This document shows positions 26,431 through 34,901 of a stretch of 64,000 nt of DNA, one piece after another (position 1 is the first letter of the stretch; every line of letters starts with the position of its first letter). This stretch comes from Streptomyces aureus (lineage in GTDB: Bacteria; Actinomycetota; Actinomycetes; Streptomycetales; Streptomycetaceae). The stretch spans positions 456,604-520,603 of the forward strand of contig NZ_KL647039.1 of NCBI RefSeq assembly GCF_000725495.1. The letters are read 5' to 3'. The position numbers and the translations under genes are program-made. Under the pieces are notes generated by a model. The model had not been told where the DNA came from and ran no database searches. It saw only the letters and a program-made list of their open reading frames with translations.

Positions 26431-26452
26431 GTACGTCACCCGGAGGTACGTC

Positions 26453-26866
26453 ATGGCGACCACGACGGCGGCCCAGCGGCGCCAACAGGCCCGTTTCGAG
26501 TACGACGCGTTCCTCAAGAGCTGCCCCACCAACCAGCTCCTGGACCGCATCAGCGACAAGTGGGTCAGCCTGATCGTGAGCGCGCTCGCCGAGGCGGGCG
26601 GACCCATGCGGTACAGCGACCTCGGCCGCAAGATCGCCGGCGTCAGCCCCAAGATGCTGACGCAGACGCTGCGTTCACTGGAGCGCGACGGCATCCTGTC
26701 CCGCACGGTCACGCCGTCCGTACCGGTCCGCGTCGACTACGAACTCACACAGCTGGGCGTGAACCTCAGCTGCCTGCTCACCGCCGTCAAGGACTGGGCG
26801 GAGCACCACATCGAGGAGGTCGTCGAGGCACGCGAGCGCTACGACGCGTCGTCCGAGGCTTCCTGA
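26453..26866 (+). CDS. HxlR family transcriptional regulator
   Basis: A 137-residue winged-helix regulator. It has the N-terminal SCPTNQLLDRISDKW region with the single conserved cysteine typical of redox- or aldehyde-sensing HxlR proteins, the recognition-helix segment FGRKIAGVSPKMLTQTLRSL-like (here LGRKIAGVSPKMLTQTLRSL), and the wing LERDGILSRTVTP. It is divergent from the oxidoreductase, its probable target. Its 3' end overlaps the convergent MarR gene by 28 bp. Confidence 0.9.
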   Translation: MATTTAAQRRQQARFEYDAFLKSCPTNQLLDRISDKWVSLIVSALAEAGGPMRYSDLGRKIAGVSPKMLTQTLRSLERDGILSRTVTPSVPVRVDYELTQLGVNLSCLLTAVKDWAEHHIEEVVEARERYDASSEAS

Positions 26867-27342
26867 AAATCCCCGGACCGCAGGCGGGCCACCTGCTCGG
26901 CGCTGAAGTCGACCGTGCGCCGCATGTGCCCGATGATCAGGGCGATCCCGTCCTCGTCCAGCCCCTCGAACAGGCCGTACCAGCCCGCGCCCAGCCGCTC
27001 CCACATCCGCCCGAACTCGGCGATCTTCTCGGGCACGGTCGCCACCAGCACCCGCCGCCGGTCGACCACGTCGCGCTCCCGCACCACGTAACCGGCCTTC
27101 TCCAGCCGGTCCACCAGCCGCGTGGCCGACCCGGTGGTCAGCCCCGTCATCTCGGCGATCCGCCCCGTGGTCACGGGACCGTTCTCCAGGCTGAGCAGGT
27201 TCACGCACTGCACGTCCGTGGGGTGCAGGCCGACGTGGTCGGCGAGGGCCTGGTTGAACAGGGCGTACGAGGCCATGTACCGGCGCGACACGTCCGCCAG
27301 CTCCTCCAGCAGCCGCCCCCGCGCACCCCCGTCGCCGCCCAT
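26839..27342 (-). CDS. MarR family transcriptional regulator
   Basis: A 167-residue winged-helix regulator with the recognition helix region [20 protein letters not shown] and the wing [19 protein letters not shown], which has the DxRR signature of MarR proteins. The ATG at 27342 has a GGGGG ribosome site; the frame stays open further upstream, but without family similarity. It is adjacent to composite repeat copy B. The target is unknown; the divergent UPF0060 gene beyond the repeat or the gene itself are candidates. Confidence 0.88.
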   Translation of the reverse strand: MGGDGGARGRLLEELADVSRRYMASYALFNQALADHVGLHPTDVQCVNLLSLENGPVTTGRIAEMTGLTTGSATRLVDRLEKAGYVVRERDVVDRRRVLVATVPEKIAEFGRMWERLGAGWYGLFEGLDEDGIALIIGHMRRTVDFSAEQVARLRSGDFQEASDDAS

Positions 27343-27421
27343 AGGGCCCCCTTTCACCTGCCGAAATCGTACGCCGCAGTCCTTCCCCCACCAGACACGA
27401 GCACCCACTCCCCAAGCTACT

Positions 27422-27826
27422 TTCGCCCCCTCCGCCCCTACCCAACCCGACCCGACCCGACCCCAGGGGCTCCGCCCCCGACCCCCCGCTCCTCAAACGC
27501 CGGAGGGGCTGAATTGTCCTTGCCCGGGGCTGAAAGGTGCCGATGGGCAGGACGAAGCGTGCAGCCGGCCGGGCCGACCACGCGAAGCCCACGGCGACAG
27601 CCACGACGCACCGCAGCCGCCGGATTCCGGCGCGAAGCCCAGGGCGTCAGCCACCACGCACCCGCGGCCGGGATCCGGCGCGAGGGGCTGGACCTCAGCA
27701 ACGATTCACCGGCACCCGGCCACGCACGCGAGGGGACGTGCCGGTACATCGATGCCCGTCGCCACCAACGTCCACATCTCCGTCCGACGGCGACGGGCTG
27801 ATGCACCGGCACGGCCCCGACCCACC
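27422..27826 (-). repeat. Composite intergenic repeat, copy B (reverse orientation)
   Basis: The same two modules as copies A and C, inverted. Module II lies at 27422-27513. A duplicated linker follows with two ACGCACC...CCGGATCCGGCGCGA-like blocks around 27620 and 27680. Module I has arms at 27732-27763 and 27789-27818. The outer edge of module I reaches about 27826, exactly where recognisable UPF0060 coding sequence begins. Confidence 0.85.
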
Positions 27827-28147
27827 GCGCTGCTCTTCGCCCTCGCCGCACTCCTGGAGATCGGCGGCGCCTGGCTCGTCTGGCAGGGCGTCCGCGAACA
27901 CCGCGGCGCGATCTGGATCGGCGCCGGCGTGATGACCCTCGGCCTGTACGGCTTCGTCGCCACCCTCCAGCCCGACGCCGAATTCGGCCGCGTCCTCGCC
28001 GCATACGGCGGCGTCTTCGTCGCCGGCTCCCTCGCCTGGGGCGTCGTAGCCGACGGCTACCGCCCCGACCGCTGGGACATCACCGGCGCCCTCATCTGCC
28101 TCGCCGGCGCCGCCGTGATCATGTACGCCCCCCGAGGCGGCAACTGA
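27752..28147 (+). CDS. UPF0060 (YnfA-like) membrane protein with repeat-derived N-terminus
   Basis: A small four-helix membrane protein of unknown transport function. Recognisable homology runs from [20 protein letters not shown] to the C-terminal VIMYAPRGG. The family normally starts only about four to six residues before this block, but here no start codon exists at that point: the DNA belongs to repeat copy B. The only in-frame upstream ATG is 27752, inside the repeat. Using it gives 131 residues with a foreign Arg-rich leader of about 24 residues and no good ribosome site. It may be poorly expressed or a 5' pseudogene. Confidence 0.65.
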   Translation: MPVATNVHISVRRRRADAPARPRPTALLFALAALLEIGGAWLVWQGVREHRGAIWIGAGVMTLGLYGFVATLQPDAEFGRVLAAYGGVFVAGSLAWGVVADGYRPDRWDITGALICLAGAAVIMYAPRGGN

Positions 28148-28207
28148 CCCCCGCCTATCCTGGCCGGTAAGACCGAGCACACCCAGACACCGCCAAGGAG
28201 CAGCCGT

Positions 28208-28975
28208 ATGACCCCCGCCGCCGCGTCCCGTATCGCCGTCGTCACCGGTGCAAGCAGCGGAATCGGCGCCGCGACGGCCCGCCAGCTCGCGGCCGAGGGC
28301 TACCGCGTCGTCCTGACGGCCCGCCGCAAGGACCGCATCGAGGCGCTGGCGGAGGAGATCACCACCGCCGGCGGCCAGGCCACCGCGTACACCCTGGACG
28401 TCACGGACCGCACCGCGGTCGACGAGTTCGCGTCGGCGTTCAAGACGATCGGCGTACTGGTCAACAACGCGGGCGGCGCGCTCGGCGCCGACCCGATCGC
28501 GACCGGCGACCCGGCCCAGTGGCGCCAGATGTACGAGACGAACGTCATCGGCACCCTGAACATCACCCAGGCCCTGCTCCCGGCCCTGACCGCCAGCGGC
28601 GACGGCACGGTCGTCGTCCTGTCGTCCACGGCGGGCCACGGCACGTACGAGGGCGGCGGCGGCTACGTGGCCGCGAAGCACGCCGAGCACGTGCTCGCGG
28701 AGACGCTGCGCCTGGAGATCGTGGGCACGCCGGTCCGGGTCATCGAGGTGGCCCCGGGCATGGTCAAGACCGAGGAGTTCGCACTGACCCGCTTCGGCGG
28801 CGACAGCGACAAGGCGGCCAAGGTCTACGCGGGCGTGGCCCAGCCCCTCACCGCGGACGACGTCGCCGAGACGATCACATGGGCGGTCACCCGCCCGAGC
28901 CACGTGAACATCGACCTGCTGGTGGTCCGCCCCCGCGCCCAGGCCTCGAACACAAAGATCCACCGCGAACTGTGA
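28208..28975 (+). CDS. SDR family oxidoreductase
   Basis: A 255-residue classical short-chain dehydrogenase with TGASSGIGAATAR near the N-terminus, NNAGG (VLVNNAGGAL), a catalytic serine in LSSTAGHGTYEG and a YVAAKHA motif (YxxxK). The sequence resembles the YdfG/serine 3-dehydrogenase-like group. AAGGAG is a good ribosome site for the ATG at 28208, and TATCCT at 28154-28159 could be its -10 box. Its stop overlaps the GTG of the next gene (GTGA). Confidence 0.88.
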   Translation: MTPAAASRIAVVTGASSGIGAATARQLAAEGYRVVLTARRKDRIEALAEEITTAGGQATAYTLDVTDRTAVDEFASAFKTIGVLVNNAGGALGADPIATGDPAQWRQMYETNVIGTLNITQALLPALTASGDGTVVVLSSTAGHGTYEGGGGYVAAKHAEHVLAETLRLEIVGTPVRVIEVAPGMVKTEEFALTRFGGDSDKAAKVYAGVAQPLTADDVAETITWAVTRPSHVNIDLLVVRPRAQASNTKIHREL

Positions 28976-29214
28976 CCCCGGACGAGGCACCCGCCCCCCA
29001 GCCACCCCCGCCCGGACCCGGAACACCACCCGAGCCCCCCACCGGCCCTGGGCCCGAGCCCCAGCTCCCGCCCCCACCCCCACCCGGCGAACAGGCCCGC
29101 CTGGCCCTGGAGAAGAAGCGAGAACGCTACGTCTGGTACTACCTGGCGTACTTCCTCTTCGGCATCCACATCGTGGCCTTCGTCATGATCTGGGCAGTCC
29201 TGTCAACGAAGTGA
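28972..29214 (+). CDS. Pro-rich small membrane protein
   Basis: An 80-residue protein, translationally coupled to the SDR gene through a GTGA overlap. The first 40 residues are extremely Pro/Gly/Glu-rich; then EKKRERYVWYYLAYFLFGIH leads into a single C-terminal hydrophobic segment ending WAVLSTK. It looks like a membrane-tethered small protein with its Pro-rich part in the cytoplasm. Similar proteins follow SDR genes in other Streptomyces as far as I recall. No function is known. Confidence 0.75.
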   Translation: MTPDEAPAPQPPPPGPGTPPEPPTGPGPEPQLPPPPPPGEQARLALEKKRERYVWYYLAYFLFGIHIVAFVMIWAVLSTK

Positions 29215-29341
29215 CCCACCGCCCGAGAACAACGCCGCACCTCAGCACCCCGACACCTACCTCACACGGGTGAACCGACTCGATCACCCGCACGTCACCC
29301 GAACGCTCGACCTAAGCTCGCGCCACAACACCAAACACGAC

Positions 29342-29377
29342 GGCCCCCGGCCGGGACTGCCATCCCGACCGAGGGCC
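29342..29377 (+). terminator. Hairpin between the small membrane protein and endonuclease genes
   Basis: GGCCCCCGGCCGGGA (29343-29357) pairs with TCCCGACCGAGGGCC (29364-29378 region) at 13 of 15 positions around a 6-nt loop. There is no T-run. It could terminate the upstream unit or form a structured leader 25 nt before the endonuclease start. Confidence 0.4.
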
Positions 29378-29403
29378 TGACCAGCACGGAAGTGAGCTTC
29401 CTG

Positions 29404-30273
29404 ATGGCTGACCGCGAGCCTAACGCGCTGCCCTGCGCATCGGACGAATCCCGCAGCACGGCACCAGAGTTCATGGACCTCGAAGTCCCCGACTACGCCT
29501 ACATGTTCGGCTTCCTGCAAGCCGACGGGCACCTCTCCAAGGGAACGGGTCAGAAAGGACGTATGACCGTCGAGCTCAGCGCTCGCGACGTCGGCATCCT
29601 GCGCGAGTTCCAGCGCCTGACGCCCTACAACAGCACCATCACCGGCCGCACCCGAACCACGAACTTCGCCGCCTCGCACGAATCGTCCATCTGGACCCTG
29701 TGCGCCCTAGAGGCAAGGACGAAGCTGAACGAACTCGGCCTGCCCTACGGCCGCAAGTCCAGGGCCATCGCGCCTCCGCGCGTCGTCTTCTCGCAACGCG
29801 ACTATCTCCGAGGAGTGGTCGACGCGGACGGTTCGGTGGGCTTCACCGCCAAGGGTCTGCCATTCGTCTCTCTCGCCACCGCCAGCGCCGCCATCGGCGC
29901 CTACCTGTGTTTCTACGCAGGCAGGATCACGGGCGTCGAGCGGTCTCTCAAGCGCAATGCCCGAGACGGCATCTTCAACATCCTGTACACGACAGAAGCG
30001 GCACAGAAATTGGGAGCCCACCTCTACTATCCGGGCTGCCTGTCACTGGACCGCAAGCGGACTACCGCCGCAGCTCTCGGCACTTGGTCCCGCCCGGCCA
30101 TCATGCGTGTAGCACCTGACCGCCGCCGCTGGACGCCATCGGAGGACCGACTGCTGTTGGCGCTGAACAACGACGCCGCAGCAGCCAAGGAACTCGGCAG
30201 GACCGAGAAGAGCTGCTACATCCGCCTCTGGCGCCTGCGGACCGGCAAGACCCCCCTGCCAGCAGGCGTCTGA
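29404..30273 (+). CDS. LAGLIDADG homing-endonuclease-like protein with Myb-like C-terminus
   Basis: A 289-residue protein with the two LAGLIDADG helices of a monomeric homing endonuclease: MFGFLQADG (residues 34-42) and LRGVVDADGS (135-144), each with the catalytic acidic residue. The C-terminal 45 residues (RRWTPSEDRLLLALNNDAAA onward) look like a Myb/SANT-type DNA-binding helix bundle. It is free-standing, not inside an intein or a disrupted gene, and its codon use is less GC3-biased than its neighbours, suggesting recent transfer. The ATG at 29404 has GGAAG 11 nt upstream; GTG 29392 is an alternative. It converges on rtcB. Confidence 0.83.
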   Translation: MADREPNALPCASDESRSTAPEFMDLEVPDYAYMFGFLQADGHLSKGTGQKGRMTVELSARDVGILREFQRLTPYNSTITGRTRTTNFAASHESSIWTLCALEARTKLNELGLPYGRKSRAIAPPRVVFSQRDYLRGVVDADGSVGFTAKGLPFVSLATASAAIGAYLCFYAGRITGVERSLKRNARDGIFNILYTTEAAQKLGAHLYYPGCLSLDRKRTTAAALGTWSRPAIMRVAPDRRRWTPSEDRLLLALNNDAAAAKELGRTEKSCYIRLWRLRTGKTPLPAGV

Positions 30274-30283
30274 CCGACCGAAC

Positions 30284-30310
30284 GGTGAGGCCCCGAAGCG
30301 GGGCCCCACC
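30284..30310. terminator. Bidirectional terminator between the endonuclease gene and rtcB
   Basis: GGTGAGGCCCC (30284-30294) pairs with GGGGCCCCACC (30300-30310) with one mismatch and a 5-nt loop, placed in the 41-bp gap between convergent stop codons. Confidence 0.65.
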
Positions 30311-30314
30311 GGCA

Positions 30315-31508
30315 TCAACCCTTCACGCAGATGAACTGCTTCAGCTTCGCCACGACCTCCACGAGGTCGCGCTGCTGCTCCATCACCTGCTCGATCGGCT
30401 TGTAAGCACCCGGGATCTCGTCCACGACGCCGGAGTCCTTACGGCACTCCACACCCCGCGTCTGCTCCTCCAGGTCCTTCGTCGTGAACCGGCGCTTGGC
30501 GGCGTTCCGGCTCATGCGTCGACCCGCACCGTGCGAAGCCGAGTTGAAGGCCTTCTCGTTGCCGAGACCCTTCACGATGTACGAGCTGGTCCCCATGGAG
30601 CCCGGAATGATCCCGTACTCACCGGAGCCTGCACGAATGGCACCCTTACGCGTGACGAGCAGGTCCATGCCCTCGTACCGCTCCTCCGCAACGTAGTTGT
30701 GGTGGCAGCTGATCTCGGGCTCGAAGGCCGGCTTCGCCTTCTTGAACTCCTTGCGGATCACGTCCTTGAGGAGCGCCATCATCAGCGTGCGGTTGTACTT
30801 CGCGTACTCCTGGGCCCAGAACAGGTCGTTGCGGTACGCCGCCATCTGGGGCGTGTCCGCGACGAAGACGGCGAGGTCCCGATCCACCAGGCCCTGGTTG
30901 TGCGGGAGCTTCTGCGCGACCCCGATGTGATGCTCGGCCAGTTCCTTGCCGATGTTCCGGGAACCGGAGTGCAGCGTAAGCCACACAACGCCCTCGGAAT
31001 CGAACAAGAGTTCGATGTAGTGATTTCCGGCGCCTAGCGTCCCCATCTGCTTCACGGCCCGCTCCTCACGGAACTTCACCGCGTCCGCGACCCCCTCGAA
31101 CCGCCCCCAGAAGTCGTCCCACCCGGCGGTGGCCAGGCCGTGGAAGCGGTCCGGGGTGACCGGGGAGTCGTGCATCCCGCGGCCCACCGGGATCGCCTCC
31201 TCGATCTTCGAGCGGAGGCGCGACAGGTCGCCCGGCAGGTCGTTGGCGGTGAGGGAGGTCTTCACCGCGGACATACCGCAGCCGATGTCGACACCGACCG
31301 CCGCCGGGCAGACCGCGTCCCGCATCGCGATCACGGAGCCGACCGTCGCGCCCTTGCCGTAGTGGACGTCCGGCATGACGGCGAGGCCCTTGATCCAGGG
31401 AAGGGTCGCCACGTTCTGAAGCTGGCGGAGCGCGACGTCCTCGACCGAGGCGGGGTCGGTCCACATACGGATGGGAACCTGCGCCCCCGGCATCTCTACG
31501 TACGACAT
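30315..31508 (-). CDS. rtcB: RNA-splicing ligase RtcB
   Basis: RtcB joins RNA ends carrying 2',3'-cyclic phosphate or 3'-phosphate to 5'-OH ends in a Mn2+/GTP-dependent reaction. The 397-residue protein has the metal- and guanylate-binding motifs VGVDIGCGM, LGAGNHYIEL, HSGSRNIG, CHHNYV and SASHGAGRRMSR, including the catalytic histidine of the last motif. The ATG at 31508 has an AGAGGACG ribosome site and matches the short bacterial RtcB N-terminus (MSYVEM). No archease or RtcR is nearby. The 202-bp spacer to 31710 is relatively AT-rich and holds its promoter. Confidence 0.94.
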   Translation of the reverse strand: MSYVEMPGAQVPIRMWTDPASVEDVALRQLQNVATLPWIKGLAVMPDVHYGKGATVGSVIAMRDAVCPAAVGVDIGCGMSAVKTSLTANDLPGDLSRLRSKIEEAIPVGRGMHDSPVTPDRFHGLATAGWDDFWGRFEGVADAVKFREERAVKQMGTLGAGNHYIELLFDSEGVVWLTLHSGSRNIGKELAEHHIGVAQKLPHNQGLVDRDLAVFVADTPQMAAYRNDLFWAQEYAKYNRTLMMALLKDVIRKEFKKAKPAFEPEISCHHNYVAEERYEGMDLLVTRKGAIRAGSGEYGIIPGSMGTSSYIVKGLGNEKAFNSASHGAGRRMSRNAAKRRFTTKDLEEQTRGVECRKDSGVVDEIPGAYKPIEQVMEQQRDLVEVVAKLKQFICVKG

Positions 31509-31710
31509 ATCGTCCTCTATCCCCAGAAACACATCAGAAGTCTTAAATCGCAAAACCGGCGCCAAGGTCGACGTATGGGACAACGGACCGGCGTCCACGG
31601 CTGTGCGTGCGATACACATTGTCTCCAGGGGCCGCCCCCGCGCGGCAACCCAATAACCACAGGACACCCCGGCCGCAGCGCCGTCGGGAACCGTCGAGAG
31701 GAGCCTCACC

Positions 31711-32565
31711 GTGCAGCGGAAGGCGTACGTATCTGGCGCCGCCGTGCTCCTCGCGGCGGTGCTGGCGGGCTGCACGGGCGGTTCGGGCGTGGGCGGTTCG
31801 GCTCCGGACTCCAAGGGCGGCGACACGGGCACGACGGCCCCGGTCGCCCAGCCGGGCAAGTACCGCACCCTCCCGGAGGCGTGCGGCGCGGCCGACCACG
31901 ACACGCTCGACGAGCTGCTGCCCGGCATCCAGGAGACCACCGACGAGACGCTGCAGGAGAAGGCGTACGCGGGAGAGGCCACGCTCACGTACGACACGGA
32001 CCGGCGTGACGGCTGCGACTGGAAGGTGGCGTCCGCCGCCGGCACCGACCACCTCTTCGTCGACTTCGAGCGCGTGGTCTCGTACGACAACACGGTGAGC
32101 GACGAGAGCAAGGCGGAGGAGCTGTACGCCTCCAAGCAGACGGCGGCCGACCTTCCGGCGCCCGCCGCGTCCGCGTCCGAGTCCGCGGACACCACGCCGA
32201 GTCCGAGCGGCGGCTCCGGCGCCCCGGCCGACGACAACGCCGACGCGGGCGGGAAGAACGGCGACGCCTCGGGCGCCCCTTCCGGCCCGTCCGCGACGGC
32301 CTCCCCCTCGCAGACCCCGGCCGATCTCCAGCCGCGCGTGCTGGACGACCTGGGCGACGAGGCGTTCCTCGACGACAAGGTGAGCACCGGCTCGTCGACG
32401 GCTCAGCAGCGCACGGTGACTGTGGTGTTCCGCACGTCCAACGTCATCGTGACGATCGAATACGCGGAGCAGCCGACGGCTTCGGCGAGCGCCCCGGACA
32501 GCAAGGAAATGCAGGACAAGGCCCGGAAACTGGCCGCGAAGCTGGCCTCCCGGCTCAACGGCTAG
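31711..32565 (+). CDS. DUF3558-type lipoprotein
   Basis: A 284-residue exported lipoprotein with lipobox VLAGC near residue 21. The mature part has an N-terminal domain with the paired cysteines ACGAA... and DGCDWKV typical of DUF3558, a Ser/Pro/Gly-rich linker (about residues 150-205), and a C-terminal domain. Actinobacterial DUF3558 lipoproteins have no known function. A paralogue follows 150 bp downstream in the same orientation. GTG start with a GAGAGGAG ribosome site. Confidence 0.82.
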   Translation: MQRKAYVSGAAVLLAAVLAGCTGGSGVGGSAPDSKGGDTGTTAPVAQPGKYRTLPEACGAADHDTLDELLPGIQETTDETLQEKAYAGEATLTYDTDRRDGCDWKVASAAGTDHLFVDFERVVSYDNTVSDESKAEELYASKQTAADLPAPAASASESADTTPSPSGGSGAPADDNADAGGKNGDASGAPSGPSATASPSQTPADLQPRVLDDLGDEAFLDDKVSTGSSTAQQRTVTVVFRTSNVIVTIEYAEQPTASASAPDSKEMQDKARKLAAKLASRLNG

Positions 32566-32712
32566 CGGCTCCGCGGCCGCTGGGGGCACCCCGGCGCAAA
32601 CCCCCCGAACGGGAACCGCCCTGGCGCCCCACCGCGTACCGTGGCCCCTCGGACCCGACCGGTCGCACACGCCATGTGCGGTCGTACCACGAGCGCCACG
32701 AGTGAAGGAACC

Positions 32713-33615
32713 ATGCACCGACCAGTACAGCGAGCAGTCCGAGCACAGCGACTTCCCCGCATCCTTGTCAGCGCGGCCGCCCTCCCGGTGATGCTCGTCG
32801 CCGCGGGCTGTTCCTCGGACTCCGGCTCCGGTGACGACGCGCAGAAGGAAGCGAGCGCGGGCCCGGGAGCGACGGTGTCCGCGAGCAGCGCGGCCCCCAC
32901 CGTCCAGCCCGCCAAGTACCAGACGCTGCCCAAGGCGTGCTCGGCGCTGTCGAAGAAGACGCTGGACGATCTGATACCGAAGGGGTCGAAGTCCGGCAAG
33001 ACGGGCAAGTTGGACGAGCCGAAGCAGCGTGGCAACTGCAACTGGACCAGCCTCGACAACAACGGGGTGAAGGGTTCTCAGTTCCGCTGGCTGAACGTGG
33101 CGCTGCTGCGTTTCGACTCGGACGCGCGCGGCTCGGGCGACGAGCAGGCCCACGACTACTTCCAGAAGCAGGTGTCGGCCGCGCAGACGGTCGCGGACGC
33201 GCTGGACAGCAAGTCGGCTCCGGTCGCGGGTACGGGCGACGAGGCGACGGCCGTGCGGTACGGGCTGAAGAAGAAGGAGGGCACCTTCAAGCAGCAGACG
33301 ATCGTGGCGCGCGTGGAGAACGTGGTCGTCACGCTCGACTACAACGGTGCCGGTCTCGCGGGCGAGAAGACCCCGGACCCGGCGGCGCTGCTGAAGGCGG
33401 CCGAGAAGGCCACGAAGGAGGCGGTGGCCGCGGTGGCCGCCGCGAACGGCGACGGCGGCGCGGCGGGCGCGGGTTCGCCGGCTCCGTCCGGCTCGTCGAA
33501 GGCCCCGTCGTCCTCCGCGTCGCCGTCGGCCTCGGCGTCCAAGAGCGCCGCGGGTACGTCGAAGGCGGGCTCGAAGAGCGCGTCGCCGTCGCAGTCGGCG
33601 GCGAAGAAGAGCTGA
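32713..33615 (+). CDS. DUF3558-type lipoprotein, paralogue of the preceding gene
   Basis: A 300-residue lipoprotein with signal peptide and lipobox VAAGC near residue 33. The mature domain carries the same landmarks as its neighbour: KYQTLPKACSAL here against KYRTLPEACGAA, then GNCNWTS against DGCDWKV. The last 70 residues are Ala/Ser/Lys low complexity, a cell-wall-spanning or spacer-like tail. The ATG at 32713 has a GAAGGA ribosome site. The pair and the following DUF2637 gene probably form one membrane-associated module of unknown role. Confidence 0.82.
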   Translation: MHRPVQRAVRAQRLPRILVSAAALPVMLVAAGCSSDSGSGDDAQKEASAGPGATVSASSAAPTVQPAKYQTLPKACSALSKKTLDDLIPKGSKSGKTGKLDEPKQRGNCNWTSLDNNGVKGSQFRWLNVALLRFDSDARGSGDEQAHDYFQKQVSAAQTVADALDSKSAPVAGTGDEATAVRYGLKKKEGTFKQQTIVARVENVVVTLDYNGAGLAGEKTPDPAALLKAAEKATKEAVAAVAAANGDGGAAGAGSPAPSGSSKAPSSSASPSASASKSAAGTSKAGSKSASPSQSAAKKS

Positions 33616-33740
33616 TCCGGCCTCGGCCGTGAAGGGGCCCGGCCCGGTTCTCCGGCGGGCCTTTCCCGGGAGCCCGGTTCCCATCGGAACCGGGCTCCGT
33701 CCATACCGCGCATCCGTACGCCACACACATGTGCCACTCT

Positions 33741-33752
33741 GTTGCGCGCAAC
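33741..33752. promoter_or_regulatory. 12-bp palindrome upstream of the DUF2637 gene
   Basis: GTTGCGCGCAAC is a perfect palindrome 26 bp before the GTG start, just upstream of the AGGGGAGGGG ribosome site. It could be an operator; no regulator is assigned. Confidence 0.35.
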
Positions 33753-33777
33753 AACACGCAAGGGGAGGGGAGTACCG

Positions 33778-34809
33778 GTGGCCGCGCCCATACAGCTGAC
33801 ACGGATGCACAAGATTCTCATCGGTGTGGTCGTCGCCGGTGCGCTCATCATCGCCGGGATCGGCTTCGCCGGTTCGTACGCGGCGGTCCGTGAGCTGGCG
33901 TTCAAGAAGGGGTTCGGGAACTTCTCGTACGTCTTCCCGATCGGCATCGACGCGGGTATCGGCGTTCTGCTGGCCCTCGACCTCCTGCTGACGTGGATCC
34001 GCATCCCGTTCCCGATGCTGCGCCAGGTCGAGTCGCTGATGCCGCTGCGTCTGGCCCGCTACGGTGTGCCGCTGGCGGAGACGGCCGCGGCGGGTCTCGC
34101 GGCGGCGGGCATCGAGCCGGCGGTGCTGCCTCCGGCGCCCGCGCCCGCTCCCGCCCTGGCGCCGGCCGACGCGTCCGCGGGCGGTCGTGCCCCGGAGCCC
34201 GCGGCGGCCCTTCAGCCCCAGTCCATCGAGCAGCGCCCCGCTGCCGAGGGCGGCGAACGCCCCGGGTCGCCGGAGTACGCCGAGCCGCAGAATCCGTGGC
34301 TCCAGGCGCGGAACCCCCAGTCCATCGAGTACCAGGGCGGCTACGACCCGGACGCGGCGTACCAGCAGTGGTTCGCGGAGCAGCAGCAGGCCGAGCTGTT
34401 CCAGGAGCAGCAGCAGTTCTGGGCCACTCAGCAGCTCCAGGAACAGCAGCGGTTCGAGGAGCAGCAGCGGTTCGAGGAGCAGCGGCAGTTCGGGCAGCAG
34501 TACGAGCAGCCGTCGGTCCCCGAGCCCGCCCCGGAGGTCTCTGCGGAGGACACCGGTACCTTCCCGATCCCGTCCGGCCCGGGCCGTACCCGTGACTTGG
34601 GTTCGGGCGGCAGCACGGAGCCGACCGAGGAGGACTACTACCTGGTCTTCAAGAAGTCGATAGACGGCAGCTACCCGACCTCCGGCCAGTTCAGGGGTGA
34701 TGTGGAGGCGACGTACCGTGTCACGCTTCCGCAGCGTGAGGCCGACCGCATGGTCCAGCGGTTCACCAACCGCCACACGGCGGAGCTCCAGGAGGACCAC
34801 ATCGCCTAG
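33778..34809 (+). CDS. DUF2637 (SpdB-like) membrane protein, apparently missing its central region
   Basis: A 343-residue protein starting [16 protein letters not shown], with two N-terminal helices (about residues 12-33 and 50-70) that match the start of DUF2637 proteins, including [20 protein letters not shown]. Right after [11 protein letters not shown] the sequence jumps to [18 protein letters not shown], a segment that, in homologues I remember, comes roughly 100 residues later, after two more helices and a charged cytoplasmic region. The rest is Pro/Ala-rich, then a Gln/Glu-rich coiled region ([12 protein letters not shown]), then a conserved C-terminal helix bundle. An in-frame deletion is inferred. 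Confidence 0.75.
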   Translation: MAAPIQLTRMHKILIGVVVAGALIIAGIGFAGSYAAVRELAFKKGFGNFSYVFPIGIDAGIGVLLALDLLLTWIRIPFPMLRQVESLMPLRLARYGVPLAETAAAGLAAAGIEPAVLPPAPAPAPALAPADASAGGRAPEPAAALQPQSIEQRPAAEGGERPGSPEYAEPQNPWLQARNPQSIEYQGGYDPDAAYQQWFAEQQQAELFQEQQQFWATQQLQEQQRFEEQQRFEEQRQFGQQYEQPSVPEPAPEVSAEDTGTFPIPSGPGRTRDLGSGGSTEPTEEDYYLVFKKSIDGSYPTSGQFRGDVEATYRVTLPQREADRMVQRFTNRHTAELQEDHIA

Positions 34810-34837
34810 GGGCGTCGGTGAACGAGCGCGACAGCGT

Positions 34838-34885
34838 GTACGAGGAAGGGGCTCCCGGTGATCACCGGGAGCCCCTTCCTCGTAC
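34838..34885. terminator. 48-bp perfect palindrome: bidirectional terminator
   Basis: A 24-bp arm (34838-34861, starting GTACGAGGAAGGGG) is followed without spacer by its exact reverse complement (34862-34885). It lies between the convergent DUF2637 and lysS genes, 28 bp and 16 bp from their stops. The central GATC would form the loop. Confidence 0.85.
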
Positions 34886-34901
34886 GGCCTGGCCGTGCCG
34901 G

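Noticed and set aside
29215..30314. The LAGLIDADG gene as part of a group I intron or intein
   Set aside because: There is no interrupted host gene on either side, no intein splicing motifs, and no recognisable intron core; the flanking genes are complete.
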